Source: Flavobacterium seoulense (GTDB lineage Bacteria > Bacteroidota > Bacteroidia > Flavobacteriales > Flavobacteriaceae). Taken from it: a stretch of 64,000 nt of DNA. Below are positions 18,062 through 24,734 of this stretch, one piece after another (position 1 is the stretch's first letter; each line of letters begins with the position of its first letter). The DNA is taken from positions 1 to 64,000 of the forward strand of contig NZ_JNCA01000024.1 in assembly GCF_000695795.1 (NCBI RefSeq), written 5' to 3'. The notes below the pieces were generated by a model that was not told the origin of the DNA, searched no databases, and was given only the letters and a program-made list of their open reading frames with translations. A program made the position numbers and the translations under genes.

Positions 18062-18334
18062 ATGAACAAATCAGAATTAATCGATGCTATCGCTGCTGAC
18101 GCAGGAATTACTAAAGCAGCTGCTAAATTAGCTTTAGAGTCTTTTTTAGGGAATGTAGGTGAAACTTTGAAAAAAGGTGGAAAAATCTCTCTAGTAGGTT
18201 TCGGATCTTGGTCTGTATCTGCAAGAGCAGCTAGAGACGGAAGAAATCCTCAAACTGGAAAAACAATTCAAATTGCGGCTAAAAATGTTGTAAAATTCAA
18301 AGCTGGAGCTGAATTAGAAGGTGCTGTAAACTAA
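18062..18334 (+). CDS. HU family DNA-binding protein
   Basis: A nucleoid protein that bends and compacts DNA as a dimer. The 90 residues fit the HU/IHF fold closely: two N-terminal helices (MNKSELIDAIAADAGITKAAAK), the VGFGSWSV strand, and the DNA-arm segment ARDGRNPQTGKTIQIAAKN. It is monocistronic, between a consensus promoter and a strong terminator, consistent with high expression. Confidence 0.95.
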   Translation: MNKSELIDAIAADAGITKAAAKLALESFLGNVGETLKKGGKISLVGFGSWSVSARAARDGRNPQTGKTIQIAAKNVVKFKAGAELEGAVN

Positions 18335-18361
18335 GAATTATTTACAAAACCTTATCAATAT

Positions 18362-18388
18362 AAAAACCCTCAATAGAGGGTTTTTTTG
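18362..18388 (+). terminator. Terminator after the HU gene
   Basis: AAACCCTC (18364-18371) pairs with GAGGGTTT (18376-18383), four-base loop AATA, then a T-run. Confidence 0.9.
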
Positions 18389-18457
18389 TGCTTTTTAACG
18401 ATTATGTTTGGAGTTTTTTATTTTTTTTTCTTAAATTTAATAAAAACTTAAAAAGTC

Positions 18458-19018
18458 ATGATTTCAGAAACATTAATAAAAGGACAATTACTTATTGCTG
18501 AGCCTTCCATTATTGGAGACTCATCATTCAATAGAGCTGTAATTTTATTGGCCGATCATGATAAAGATGGATCAGTTGGTTTTATCATCAACAAGCCGTT
18601 AAAATACACCATAAACGACTTAATTCCAGATATTGAGTCTCGTTTAAAAATCTACAATGGAGGACCTGTAGAGCAGGATAATCTCTATTTTATTCATAAT
18701 GTCCCGGATTTGATTCCTAATAGTATCGAAATTTCGAATGGAATTTATTGGGGAGGTGATTTTGAATCGACTAAAGAATTGATTAATAGCGGGAAAATAA
18801 ACAAAAATAATATTCGTTTCTTTTTAGGATATACCGGCTGGTCAGAAAGTCAGCTTGAATCAGAAATGAATGCGAATTCCTGGATTATTACCTCAAATAG
18901 TTATAAAAACAAAATCTTAGGTAAATCACCTGCTCATTTTTGGAAAGAACAAATTATTGAATTAGGTGGTGATTACCTTATTTGGTCAAATGCCCCTGAG
19001 AATCCTTATTTGAATTAA
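18458..19018 (+). CDS. YqgE/AlgH family protein
   Basis: A 186-residue cytosolic protein of the YqgE/AlgH family (DUF179). Signatures include KGQLLIAEPSIIGDSSFNRAVILL at the start, GFIINKPL, IYNGGPVEQDNLYFIH and FLGYTGWSESQLESEM. The molecular function is not established; in other bacteria members have been linked to gene regulation. It converges with the aminotransferase gene, the two stop regions overlapping by 4 bp. Confidence 0.92.
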   Translation: MISETLIKGQLLIAEPSIIGDSSFNRAVILLADHDKDGSVGFIINKPLKYTINDLIPDIESRLKIYNGGPVEQDNLYFIHNVPDLIPNSIEISNGIYWGGDFESTKELINSGKINKNNIRFFLGYTGWSESQLESEMNANSWIITSNSYKNKILGKSPAHFWKEQIIELGGDYLIWSNAPENPYLN

Positions 19019-19854
19019 ACAGCACTAATTAGCTCATTAATTTTCACTGATAATTCTTGAGCTATTTTATGCTGAAAAGTTTTCTTTCTGTATTTTGTAA
19101 TAGGCTGAATTCCTTTTATCACATTAGTAATGAATAATTCATCTGCTTTTTGAAGTTCAAAAGGAGAAATTACCGTTTCAACAACTTCAATTCCTGGGAT
19201 AGTTTTTGCTATTTTCAAAATTTGTTTACGCATTACTCCATTTAAGCAGCCTTCAGAAACTGGTGGAGTTATCAGTTTATTACCAATTACCATAAAAAGA
19301 TTTCCCTGAATTGCTTCTACAACATTTTTGCTGTCGTTTAATAATAAGCAATTATCTAAGGCATTTTCGTTAGCAAAAATGCTTGCTGCTACATTCAGTA
19401 TTCTGTTGGTGGTTTTGATCGAAGATAATAACTGTTTTGTAATGTAGAAATCTTTGTATAAATCTACTTCGTATTCTTTTTCTTCAAAAGAATAAAAGGT
19501 TGTATCTAAAGCTGTGGCATGAACTAAGAATGAAACGGTGTTGTCAATTGGTAAATAATACCCACCATCGTTTCTAAAAACAGTAATTCTGGCTCTGGCT
19601 GAATTCGAAATTGACAATTCATCAGTAAGTGAAAGTAATTGCTCTTCCAGATACTCCATTGTGAAATTCATTGGGATCTCCATTCGAACCACGCGCATGG
19701 AAGCCATTAGTCTAAAATAATGATCTTCTAAATAAAGTACTTTAGAATTGACAATTTTAACGGTTTCAAAAACAGCGTCACCGTATAAAAAACCTCGGTT
19801 TTGTGTTAAAATATTTGAGTCTTGAGTTACTAAAGTACCATTAAAATTAATCAT
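19015..19854 (-). CDS. Class IV aminotransferase (PLP-dependent)
   Basis: A fold-type IV PLP enzyme of 279 residues. Family members include aminodeoxychorismate lyase (PabC), branched-chain and D-amino-acid aminotransferases. Visible features: the N-terminal FLYGDAVFETVKI segment, the catalytic-lysine strand in SSIKTTNRI, and the EAIQGNLFMV segment that binds the PLP phosphate. The length and the YGDAVFET motif resemble PabC-like lyases more than IlvE, but substrate cannot be assigned. The start ATG lies directly after the T-run of the upstream gene's terminator. Confidence 0.8.
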   Translation of the reverse strand: MINFNGTLVTQDSNILTQNRGFLYGDAVFETVKIVNSKVLYLEDHYFRLMASMRVVRMEIPMNFTMEYLEEQLLSLTDELSISNSARARITVFRNDGGYYLPIDNTVSFLVHATALDTTFYSFEEKEYEVDLYKDFYITKQLLSSIKTTNRILNVAASIFANENALDNCLLLNDSKNVVEAIQGNLFMVIGNKLITPPVSEGCLNGVMRKQILKIAKTIPGIEVVETVISPFELQKADELFITNVIKGIQPITKYRKKTFQHKIAQELSVKINELISAV

Positions 19855-19882
19855 AAAAAAAGCCCTGATTTTTGTTCAGGGC
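19854..19882 (-). terminator. Terminator after the START-like gene
   Basis: Leftward hairpin with arms TCAGGGC (19876-19882) and GCCCTGA (19862-19868), then a minus-strand T-run reaching the next gene's start. Confidence 0.75.
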
Positions 19883-19909
19883 AAATATAAGTCATAAAAT
19901 AGAATTTTA

Positions 19910-20302
19910 CTAGACAGATCCTAAGAGATGTTTTAAATCTGAGATTTGATTTTCCCATAATTGCTTAGCTTCGACAATTTCGTCTTCTTCGGCAAAATCA
20001 ATTATCATTAATGAAACATCTTTGGTTAGTTCGTCTTCCAGTATGTGTAATTCAAAAAAATAGTCGGTATCTTTTCCTGCTGTGTCAACCCATTTGAATT
20101 TTACTTTTTCACCTGATTTTTTAGATGCAAGTCTTGCTTTTTCTTCAGAGTCATTCCAGATAAAAGTAAAAAATTCACCTCTTGAGTTTACATTGTCAGC
20201 AAACCATTCAGATAAACCAGAAGGAGTAGATATATATTGATATAATAATTGTGGCGAAGAATTTATAGGAAATTCAATTTCGTAACGTACTTTAACATCC
20301 AT
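19910..20302 (-). CDS. START-like domain protein
   Basis: A 130-residue protein of the Bhv1/START-like (SRPBCC) superfamily, a helix-grip fold with a hydrophobic cavity. The pattern FPINSSPQLLYQYISTPSGLSEWFADNV is characteristic of the small START-like proteins of Bacteroidota. The ligand is unknown. It is monocistronic, with a divergent tRNA-Met 150 bp upstream. Confidence 0.82.
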   Translation of the reverse strand: MDVKVRYEIEFPINSSPQLLYQYISTPSGLSEWFADNVNSRGEFFTFIWNDSEEKARLASKKSGEKVKFKWVDTAGKDTDYFFELHILEDELTKDVSLMIIDFAEEDEIVEAKQLWENQISDLKHLLGSV

Positions 20303-20391
20303 AGGAGCAGATTTATTTTTTTTCGAATATATAGAATATAATGCCTAAAAAAAAACGTTTTTGAAAAATATTTTTTTTCTTCATTTTATGC

Positions 20392-20421
20392 TTGCAGAAT
20401 TTGATTTTATTACTATCTTTG
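20392..20421 (+). promoter_or_regulatory. Promoter of tRNA-Met
   Basis: TTG at 20392-20394, 19 bases, TATCTTTG at 20414-20421, all matching the flavobacterial consensus; the tRNA begins 35 bp further. Confidence 0.8.
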
Positions 20422-20455
20422 CACCCGCAATCAGGAACTATTGTTCATGAGAATT

Positions 20456-20529
20456 GGCGAGGTAGCTCAGTTGGTTAGAGCGCAGGATTCATAACCCTGA
20501 GGTCACGGGTTCAACTCCCGTCTTCGCTA
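20456..20529 (+). tRNA. tRNA-Met (CAT)
   Basis: A 74-nt cloverleaf. Acceptor GGCGAGG pairs with CTTCGCT allowing two G-U pairs; D-arm GCTC...GAGC; anticodon loop TTCATAA gives CAT; T-arm ACGGG-TTCAACT-CCCGT. The lack of the C1-type start and of three G-C pairs in the anticodon stem speaks against the initiator. Elongator Met is most likely, though CAT could also be a lysidine-modified Ile tRNA. No CCA is encoded. Confidence 0.92.
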
Positions 20530-20562
20530 CAAGTTTTAAAAAACATCAAACATAAGTTTTTC

Positions 20563-20597
20563 AAGGGATTAGAAGCAATTTTAATCCCTTTTTTTGT
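20563..20597 (+). terminator. Terminator after tRNA-Met
   Basis: AAGGGATTA (20563-20571) pairs with TAATCCCTT (20582-20590), followed by T7. Confidence 0.8.
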
Positions 20598-20800
20598 GCC
20601 TTCAAAAATAAAATCATTACTTTTAGAACACGAAATTGAACACGATTTGAAAGAAAAAGTAAGATATTCAGAGCCAGAAATTTATGACGGTGATGGCAAT
20701 TTATCAAAGTGCCGATACGTATATTTTTTTTTCTGAAATCCATTTCACAGGATACATAGAAAAAATGAATAATATTTTACTTTTTAAAGCATAAAATATA
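20596..20800 (+). pseudogene. Degenerate integrase N-terminus (tyrosine recombinase remnant)
   Basis: Read from 20596 the frame gives a GTG start, then SKIKSLLLEHEIEHDLKEK and VRYSEPEIYDGDGNLSKCRYVYFFF before a stop at 20734. This resembles the N-terminus of phage-type tyrosine integrases of flavobacteria (pattern YSxPxIYDxxGDLSKRWYVYFSFRNPxTG). Removing one T from the nine-T run before the stop lets the frame go on as SEIHFTGYIEKMNNI, matching the next part of the pattern, until another stop near 20796. So it carries both a frameshift and a truncation. It lies 66 bp downstream of a tRNA, the usual integration site. Family assignment is from memory of the motif. Confidence 0.55.
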
Positions 20801-20837
20801 TAAAGCTAAGCTTTTCACATCAGAGTATCTTACCTTC

Positions 20838-21416
20838 TTATTTTAATACGATTCTTTCTGTAATTGCTTTATTTGAGGAAGCATCAATTCCGGTCACTTC
20901 GGCATACTTTACATTGGGCAACCAAAAGGAGCCCCCTTCAATGCGTACAAATATTTTTTCTACTTGTATTTTTTTCTGATTTAGATTTACAAAAACATGG
21001 TATTTTTGATCTGAATCCAGCTTTTTTAAGGTTAAAGGCAGTTTTTTATACGACACAAATTGGAGTTCAAACTCATCATCATTTACCGTTTTACTTTCTA
21101 TGCCATAGGCAAACTTGCGTTGTACATAACTAAAATCTTTTTTTTCTCCTTTCTCAGCATATCGAATCCAATACGATTTGATCGGATTACTTTTATTTAT
21201 TTTTCCATTTTCCTGATAATTTAAGGCATAAATAGCCGTGTTAGTATTTGGGTCCCGCTGAATATAGAATAACATATTATCTATATTTTTAGGCGTTGGA
21301 AAATGTAATAGCGATGGATTTTTTGATTGTGCTAGTACATTTTCAGGAATTATATTTATTAAAATCACTATAATTATTAGTGATTTTATATTTTTTTTAA
21401 ATAGTAATTTATTCAT
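20838..21416 (-). CDS. DUF4833 domain-containing secreted protein
   Basis: A 192-residue protein with an N-terminal signal peptide or membrane helix (about 10-29, ending NVLAQ). The body matches DUF4833: NMLFYIQRDPNTNTAIYALNY, PIKSYWIRYAEKGEKKDFSYVQRKFAYG and the end VTGIDASSNKAITERI. Function unknown; the domain has a single beta-rich unit with no catalytic motif. It is the last gene of the leftward operon that begins with the dioxygenase, after GtrA with a 17-bp gap, so it probably acts outside the cell membrane on the operon's product. Confidence 0.82.
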   Translation of the reverse strand: MNKLLFKKNIKSLIIIVILINIIPENVLAQSKNPSLLHFPTPKNIDNMLFYIQRDPNTNTAIYALNYQENGKINKSNPIKSYWIRYAEKGEKKDFSYVQRKFAYGIESKTVNDDEFELQFVSYKKLPLTLKKLDSDQKYHVFVNLNQKKIQVEKIFVRIEGGSFWLPNVKYAEVTGIDASSNKAITERIVLK

Positions 21417-21433
21417 AACAATAATATTTATAA

Positions 21434-21862
21434 CTAATTGGATTTAACTACATCTGTTTTTTTTATCTTAAAGACCCAATATTTAATTAATGGATAATTA
21501 AAACCATAGGAAACAAATAAATCCGTGACTACTCTTCCGATTCTATAATCGATTTGAAATGCTTTTTGAAAAATAAGCGTGCCCAATGATTTTAAGGAAA
21601 TACTTCCCAATACAACTAACGCAAACTTAAAAAGCTGACTATTGATGTGACTGCTATAACCCGATTGATTTTTAAATACCCAAAACCTATTGATACTGAA
21701 ATTTATAACTGCACCAACAGTTCCTGAGATTAGAATAGAAAAGCTAAAATGCAACTTAAAGACTTCTGTTAACAAAATCATTATTCCATAATCAGTAATA
21801 CCACCTACAAATGCAGCTACTTGCGCCTGCAGAAAAGTGAAAATGGATTTTTTATTGAACAT
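21434..21862 (-). CDS. GtrA family membrane protein
   Basis: A 142-residue integral membrane protein with four predicted helices of the GtrA family. These proteins are thought to move or help move polyprenyl-linked sugars or similar lipid-linked groups across the membrane. The family pattern shows in FLQAQVAAFVGGITDYGIMILL and NFSINRFWVFK. It sits 1 bp after the CDP-alcohol phosphotransferase gene, suggesting a lipid or lipid-linked head group passes between the two. Confidence 0.88.
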   Translation of the reverse strand: MFNKKSIFTFLQAQVAAFVGGITDYGIMILLTEVFKLHFSFSILISGTVGAVINFSINRFWVFKNQSGYSSHINSQLFKFALVVLGSISLKSLGTLIFQKAFQIDYRIGRVVTDLFVSYGFNYPLIKYWVFKIKKTDVVKSN

Positions 21863-21863
21863 A

Positions 21864-22550
21864 TTAGTCTTGGTTTTTATCTTTCAAATCACCCAATTTT
21901 AAAAGCTTCAAGCTATCTATAACATTAATTACAAATAAAATAGCAGTAATTAATCCAGCCAAGTAAGTTATTGCTCCCTGAAATAAAACTTCTGAAATTA
22001 AAATTAAAGCAATAATAAATCGAAGTTCTGTTGGACCAACAAATCCGGAATCGATACTGTATTCATCTGTAATTTTGTAGCGCAGCTGACTGATAATAAT
22101 GGACCATCCATACAATGCGACAAAAGCAAAGGCTATTATTTGTGTGCCATTTTCAGCATAAATATAGTAGCCAAAACCTATAAACACAATACCAATCCAA
22201 TCGGCAATAATATCGAGTGCAAAACCATACCACCGACGTGGAATATTTCTATAATAAGCCAATCTTCCATCCAGAGAATCGCCTAACCAATTTATAGCCA
22301 AACCGATAATACCCAAAAGTAAATACCAATTGGTGAAATAAGTTCCTAAAACAAAAGCTAAAAAAACGAATCCCGAACCAAGTGTACCAATAAAGGTAAG
22401 TATGTTTGGCGAAATGAATTTAGGCACCTTTGGAAGCAAAAACACAATGGTTAACTGTTCGGCTTTTTTTAAAATATTAGTTCGTTTACGATCAGAAAAT
22501 GTTCTTTGTGTAATTGCATTATAACCTTCAACTTGCGTTTCCGTTTCCAT
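21864..22550 (-). CDS. CDP-alcohol phosphotransferase family enzyme
   Basis: A 228-residue membrane enzyme of the CDP-alcohol phosphotransferase family, which swaps CMP of a CDP-alcohol for another alcohol to form phosphodiester lipids. The catalytic pattern is DxxDGxxA...GxxxDxxxD: Asp91, Asp94, Gly95, Ala98, then Gly109, Asp113 and Asp117. The Arg that normally follows the Ala is Tyr99 here, so it is not a standard PgsA or Pss. The acceptor alcohol is unknown. Its ATG overlaps the stop of the 41-codon gene upstream (TAATG), implying translational coupling. Confidence 0.85.
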   Translation of the reverse strand: METETQVEGYNAITQRTFSDRKRTNILKKAEQLTIVFLLPKVPKFISPNILTFIGTLGSGFVFLAFVLGTYFTNWYLLLGIIGLAINWLGDSLDGRLAYYRNIPRRWYGFALDIIADWIGIVFIGFGYYIYAENGTQIIAFAFVALYGWSIIISQLRYKITDEYSIDSGFVGPTELRFIIALILISEVLFQGAITYLAGLITAILFVINVIDSLKLLKLGDLKDKNQD

Positions 22551-22675
22551 TAATAACCCAATTCTAGTTTTACAATTTTCAACTTTATCTTTCTTCGGGT
22601 ATTTTTAAGAAAATCTGTGGTACCTTTTAGTTTACCTGATCTAACCAGATAACTATATGCAATGATAAACAACAT
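22550..22675 (-). CDS. 41-residue small protein, operon member
   Basis: A short frame from ATG at 22675 to a TAA that overlaps the ATG of the CDP-alcohol phosphotransferase (TAATG). It begins two bases after the dioxygenase stop. The product starts MLFIIAYSYLVRSGKLKG and ends KIVKLELGY: a short hydrophobic N-terminus and a very basic remainder (at least 11 Lys/Arg). Tight spacing on both sides suggests it is translated and acts as coupling peptide or a small membrane-associated basic protein. I do not recognise a family. Confidence 0.5.
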   Translation of the reverse strand: MLFIIAYSYLVRSGKLKGTTDFLKNTRRKIKLKIVKLELGY

Positions 22676-22677
22676 GA

Positions 22678-23484
22678 TTACTTAACAATTCCAGCAAAAC
22701 GCTGATAGAAAACCGTTGGACTATTCTCATTTTTAGGAGCATATTTTCCTGCTATAATAGGAATATAAATAACCCTTCTTCTACTTTCCTCACCACGAAT
22801 GGATGATTCAGCAACTCTATGCCACAAACGGCCATCATGAATGGTCAAATCTCCTGCTTCTGGAATGATGGAAATTTCATCTGGATCTGCTTTATGATCT
22901 AAAAAGTATTTTTTACGAAAAAGCATTTGGTAAACACTTTGCTTGTGAGTCCCCGGAATAATTTTAAGACCACCGTTTTCAGGCTTTAAAGTATTTAAAT
23001 GGATACCAACATTTAGCATCGGATTTAATTTTGCTCCATAAAAAACATCTCTCAAACCGTCTGTATGCCAGCCCATTTTTGCAAACTTACTTTCTGGTCC
23101 ATTAATGTAATGATTGAAAACCATTCCGTCTTTTTCTTCAGTACCTAATCTTGCACCTTCACCTGCCAATGGTAATAAACCATTAAATCTTGGATCAAGT
23201 AAAAGACCGCTTAAGGTTTGATGATGTTGATTGATGAAAGCAAAACGTTGTACAATAGGAGATCCATCTAAATCTTTTCCATATTTAATAGGAACACCAT
23301 TTACTTTTTGAAGGTCATTGTCAATCCATTTTTGCTCTACTTGTTTAGAAGCATCAATGATTGATGAAACAGTTTCAGGATTTATAAATTTTTTGAAATG
23401 GATAAAACCATGTTGGTTAAAAAAGTTGATTTGCTCATCAGTCAATTGATTAGCTAGGGTAAATGTTTTATAAGAAGATACCAT
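22678..23484 (-). CDS. Phytanoyl-CoA dioxygenase (PhyH) family oxygenase
   Basis: A 268-residue non-haem Fe(II)/2-oxoglutarate oxygenase of the PhyH family, which hydroxylates a C-H bond with release of CO2 and succinate. The iron triad is visible: His140 and Asp142 (GWHTDG) and His222 (LWHRVAE), with Arg235-237 as candidate 2-oxoglutarate ligands. The family covers lipids, ectoine, and sulfur- and phosphorus-containing small molecules. It heads a leftward operon with a small protein, a CDP-alcohol phosphotransferase, GtrA and DUF4833, so a lipid or head-group substrate is the best guess. A polycysteine leader frame precedes it. Confidence 0.85.
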   Translation of the reverse strand: MVSSYKTFTLANQLTDEQINFFNQHGFIHFKKFINPETVSSIIDASKQVEQKWIDNDLQKVNGVPIKYGKDLDGSPIVQRFAFINQHHQTLSGLLLDPRFNGLLPLAGEGARLGTEEKDGMVFNHYINGPESKFAKMGWHTDGLRDVFYGAKLNPMLNVGIHLNTLKPENGGLKIIPGTHKQSVYQMLFRKKYFLDHKADPDEISIIPEAGDLTIHDGRLWHRVAESSIRGEESRRRVIYIPIIAGKYAPKNENSPTVFYQRFAGIVK

Positions 23485-23536
23485 GATAAATATATTTAAT
23501 AAATGAAATAAAGAGTTTGAAATTTTATATAAAAGA

Positions 23537-23581
23537 TTAGCAACAGCAACAACAGCAACACATTCGCATGTTTTTGTGCAT
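23537..23581 (-). CDS. 14-residue leader peptide ending in seven cysteines
   Basis: ATG at 23581 opens a 14-codon frame, MHKNMRMCCCCCCC, closed by TAA at 23537-23539. Further in-frame ATGs follow at codons 5 and 7. It starts about 65 bases after a consensus promoter's expected start point and 52 bases upstream of the dioxygenase gene, all on the same strand. A run of seven Cys codons (TGT/TGC alternating) followed at once by a stop is very unlikely by chance, and has the form of a cysteine-sensing attenuation leader. Regulation by cysteine or Cys-tRNA is inferred, not shown. Confidence 0.6.
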   Translation of the reverse strand: MHKNMRMCCCCCCC

Positions 23582-23651
23582 TTGACCTTTAGGAAAATTA
23601 AACAAATTATTTTTACTATACATATTCTATCAAATTAGTCGATATTTAATG

Positions 23652-23679
23652 CAAATGTAAAAACTTTTTTCTTTTACAA
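23652..23679 (-). promoter_or_regulatory. Promoter of the leader-PhyH operon
   Basis: On the minus strand TTG (23677-23679), 17 bases, TACATTTG (23652-23659). It matches the consensus and places the transcript start near 23645, between the SDR gene and the polycysteine leader, so the operon is independent of the SDR gene. Confidence 0.65.
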
Positions 23680-23711
23680 TGCATATCTTTTTTATTTTTT
23701 TTGAAAAAAAT

Positions 23712-24500
23712 TTAAATTTTATAAATCCCTGCTGCTGTTTTTTCGATAAAAGCCTTTGGTAGTAAGCGATTAGCGTAAACCGAAATGATATTTGTAACCC
23801 CCGGAATAACTTCTGATTTTTTGCTGAACATCGCTTTTACAGCCATTTTTGCCACTTCTTCAGGCTGCATATTAAACTTTTCGGCCATTTTATTAAGAGC
23901 ACTTAGACCAGCTCTTTCTGCAAAACCAGTAGCAACGGGTCCCGGACTAAAACAGCTTACTGAAATGGAAGTTTTAGTCAATTCGAAACGCAAGGCACGT
24001 GTAAATGATAAAACAAAAGCCTTTGTAGCCGAATAAACAGCCAGCGTAGGTACAGCCTGATATGCGGCAGTACTGGATATGTTTAAAATATAAGCCTGTT
24101 TTTCTTTTGAAAGTAGGGGTACTAATAAATGTGAAAGTTCTACAACCACATTCATATTAAGCTGCATCATACCAAGTTGATCGTTTAGAGAAGACTGACT
24201 AAAATCGCCCCACACACCATAACCAGCATTGTTAACTAAAATAGCAATTGGATAGTTATTCATTTTTATCCAGTCGGTTACTTTTCGCGATGCATCACTT
24301 AGTGAAAGATCAATTGCTAAAATTGAAGTATTGATACTGTATTTTACCCGTAGATCATCAGACAGCGTTTTTAATTCCTTTTCACTTCTGGCAACAAGTA
24401 ATAGCGGATAACCCTGTTTAGCTAGTTCATAAGCAATCGCTTTACCAATTCCTTTGCTGGCACCGGTAATTAAAGCATACGATTTCATTTTTTTGCTCAT
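23712..24500 (-). CDS. Short-chain dehydrogenase/reductase
   Basis: A 262-residue classical SDR. The Rossmann motif is TGASKGIG, then NNAG, the catalytic Ser in NISSTAA, and YSATK with catalytic Tyr and Lys. The C-terminal sequence RLLPKAFIEKTAAGIYKI resembles the DltE/ketosphinganine-reductase-like group, so a ketone or acyl-chain carbonyl substrate is possible. It lies upstream of the leader-PhyH operon on the same strand but with its own -7 element and a 210-bp gap, so cotranscription is uncertain. An alternative start at MKSYALITG is four codons in. Confidence 0.88.
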   Translation of the reverse strand: MSKKMKSYALITGASKGIGKAIAYELAKQGYPLLLVARSEKELKTLSDDLRVKYSINTSILAIDLSLSDASRKVTDWIKMNNYPIAILVNNAGYGVWGDFSQSSLNDQLGMMQLNMNVVVELSHLLVPLLSKEKQAYILNISSTAAYQAVPTLAVYSATKAFVLSFTRALRFELTKTSISVSCFSPGPVATGFAERAGLSALNKMAEKFNMQPEEVAKMAVKAMFSKKSEVIPGVTNIISVYANRLLPKAFIEKTAAGIYKI

Positions 24501-24517
24501 TTTATTAATTTTAGCAT

Positions 24518-24560
24518 CAAATATAACGATTAATTTATACTAATACTATAGAGTTAGTAT
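24518..24560 (-). promoter_or_regulatory. Promoter -7 element and inverted repeat upstream of the SDR gene
   Basis: On the minus strand TATATTTG (24518-24525) lies near an inverted repeat ATACTAA (24537-24543) / TTAGTAT (24554-24560) that covers the -33 region. This is the expected place for an operator. No regulator gene is adjacent. Confidence 0.45.
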
Positions 24561-24660
24561 TAAAAAAAATAGAATTAATGTCTTACAAAAGACAAAATCT
24601 TAACCAAAGGTCTTTATATTTTGTTTTTAAAATTCAATTCAGACTTTAAAATCGCACTAT

Positions 24661-24705
24661 AAAAATAAAAAAGGCTTGATTATAAGTTATTTTCACACAA
24701 GCCTT
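24661..24705 (-). terminator. Terminator after the antiporter gene
   Basis: CAAGCCTT (24698-24705) and AAGGCTTG (24671-24678) pair around a 19-base loop, with a minus-strand T-run after. Confidence 0.75.
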
Positions 24706-24734
24706 TTATCTTTATTAAACCTCAAAATGATAAC

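Noticed and set aside
20561..20743. 60-codon minus-strand frame beside tRNA-Met
   Set aside because: It is the antisense of the integrase remnant and its terminator, so it is not a gene.
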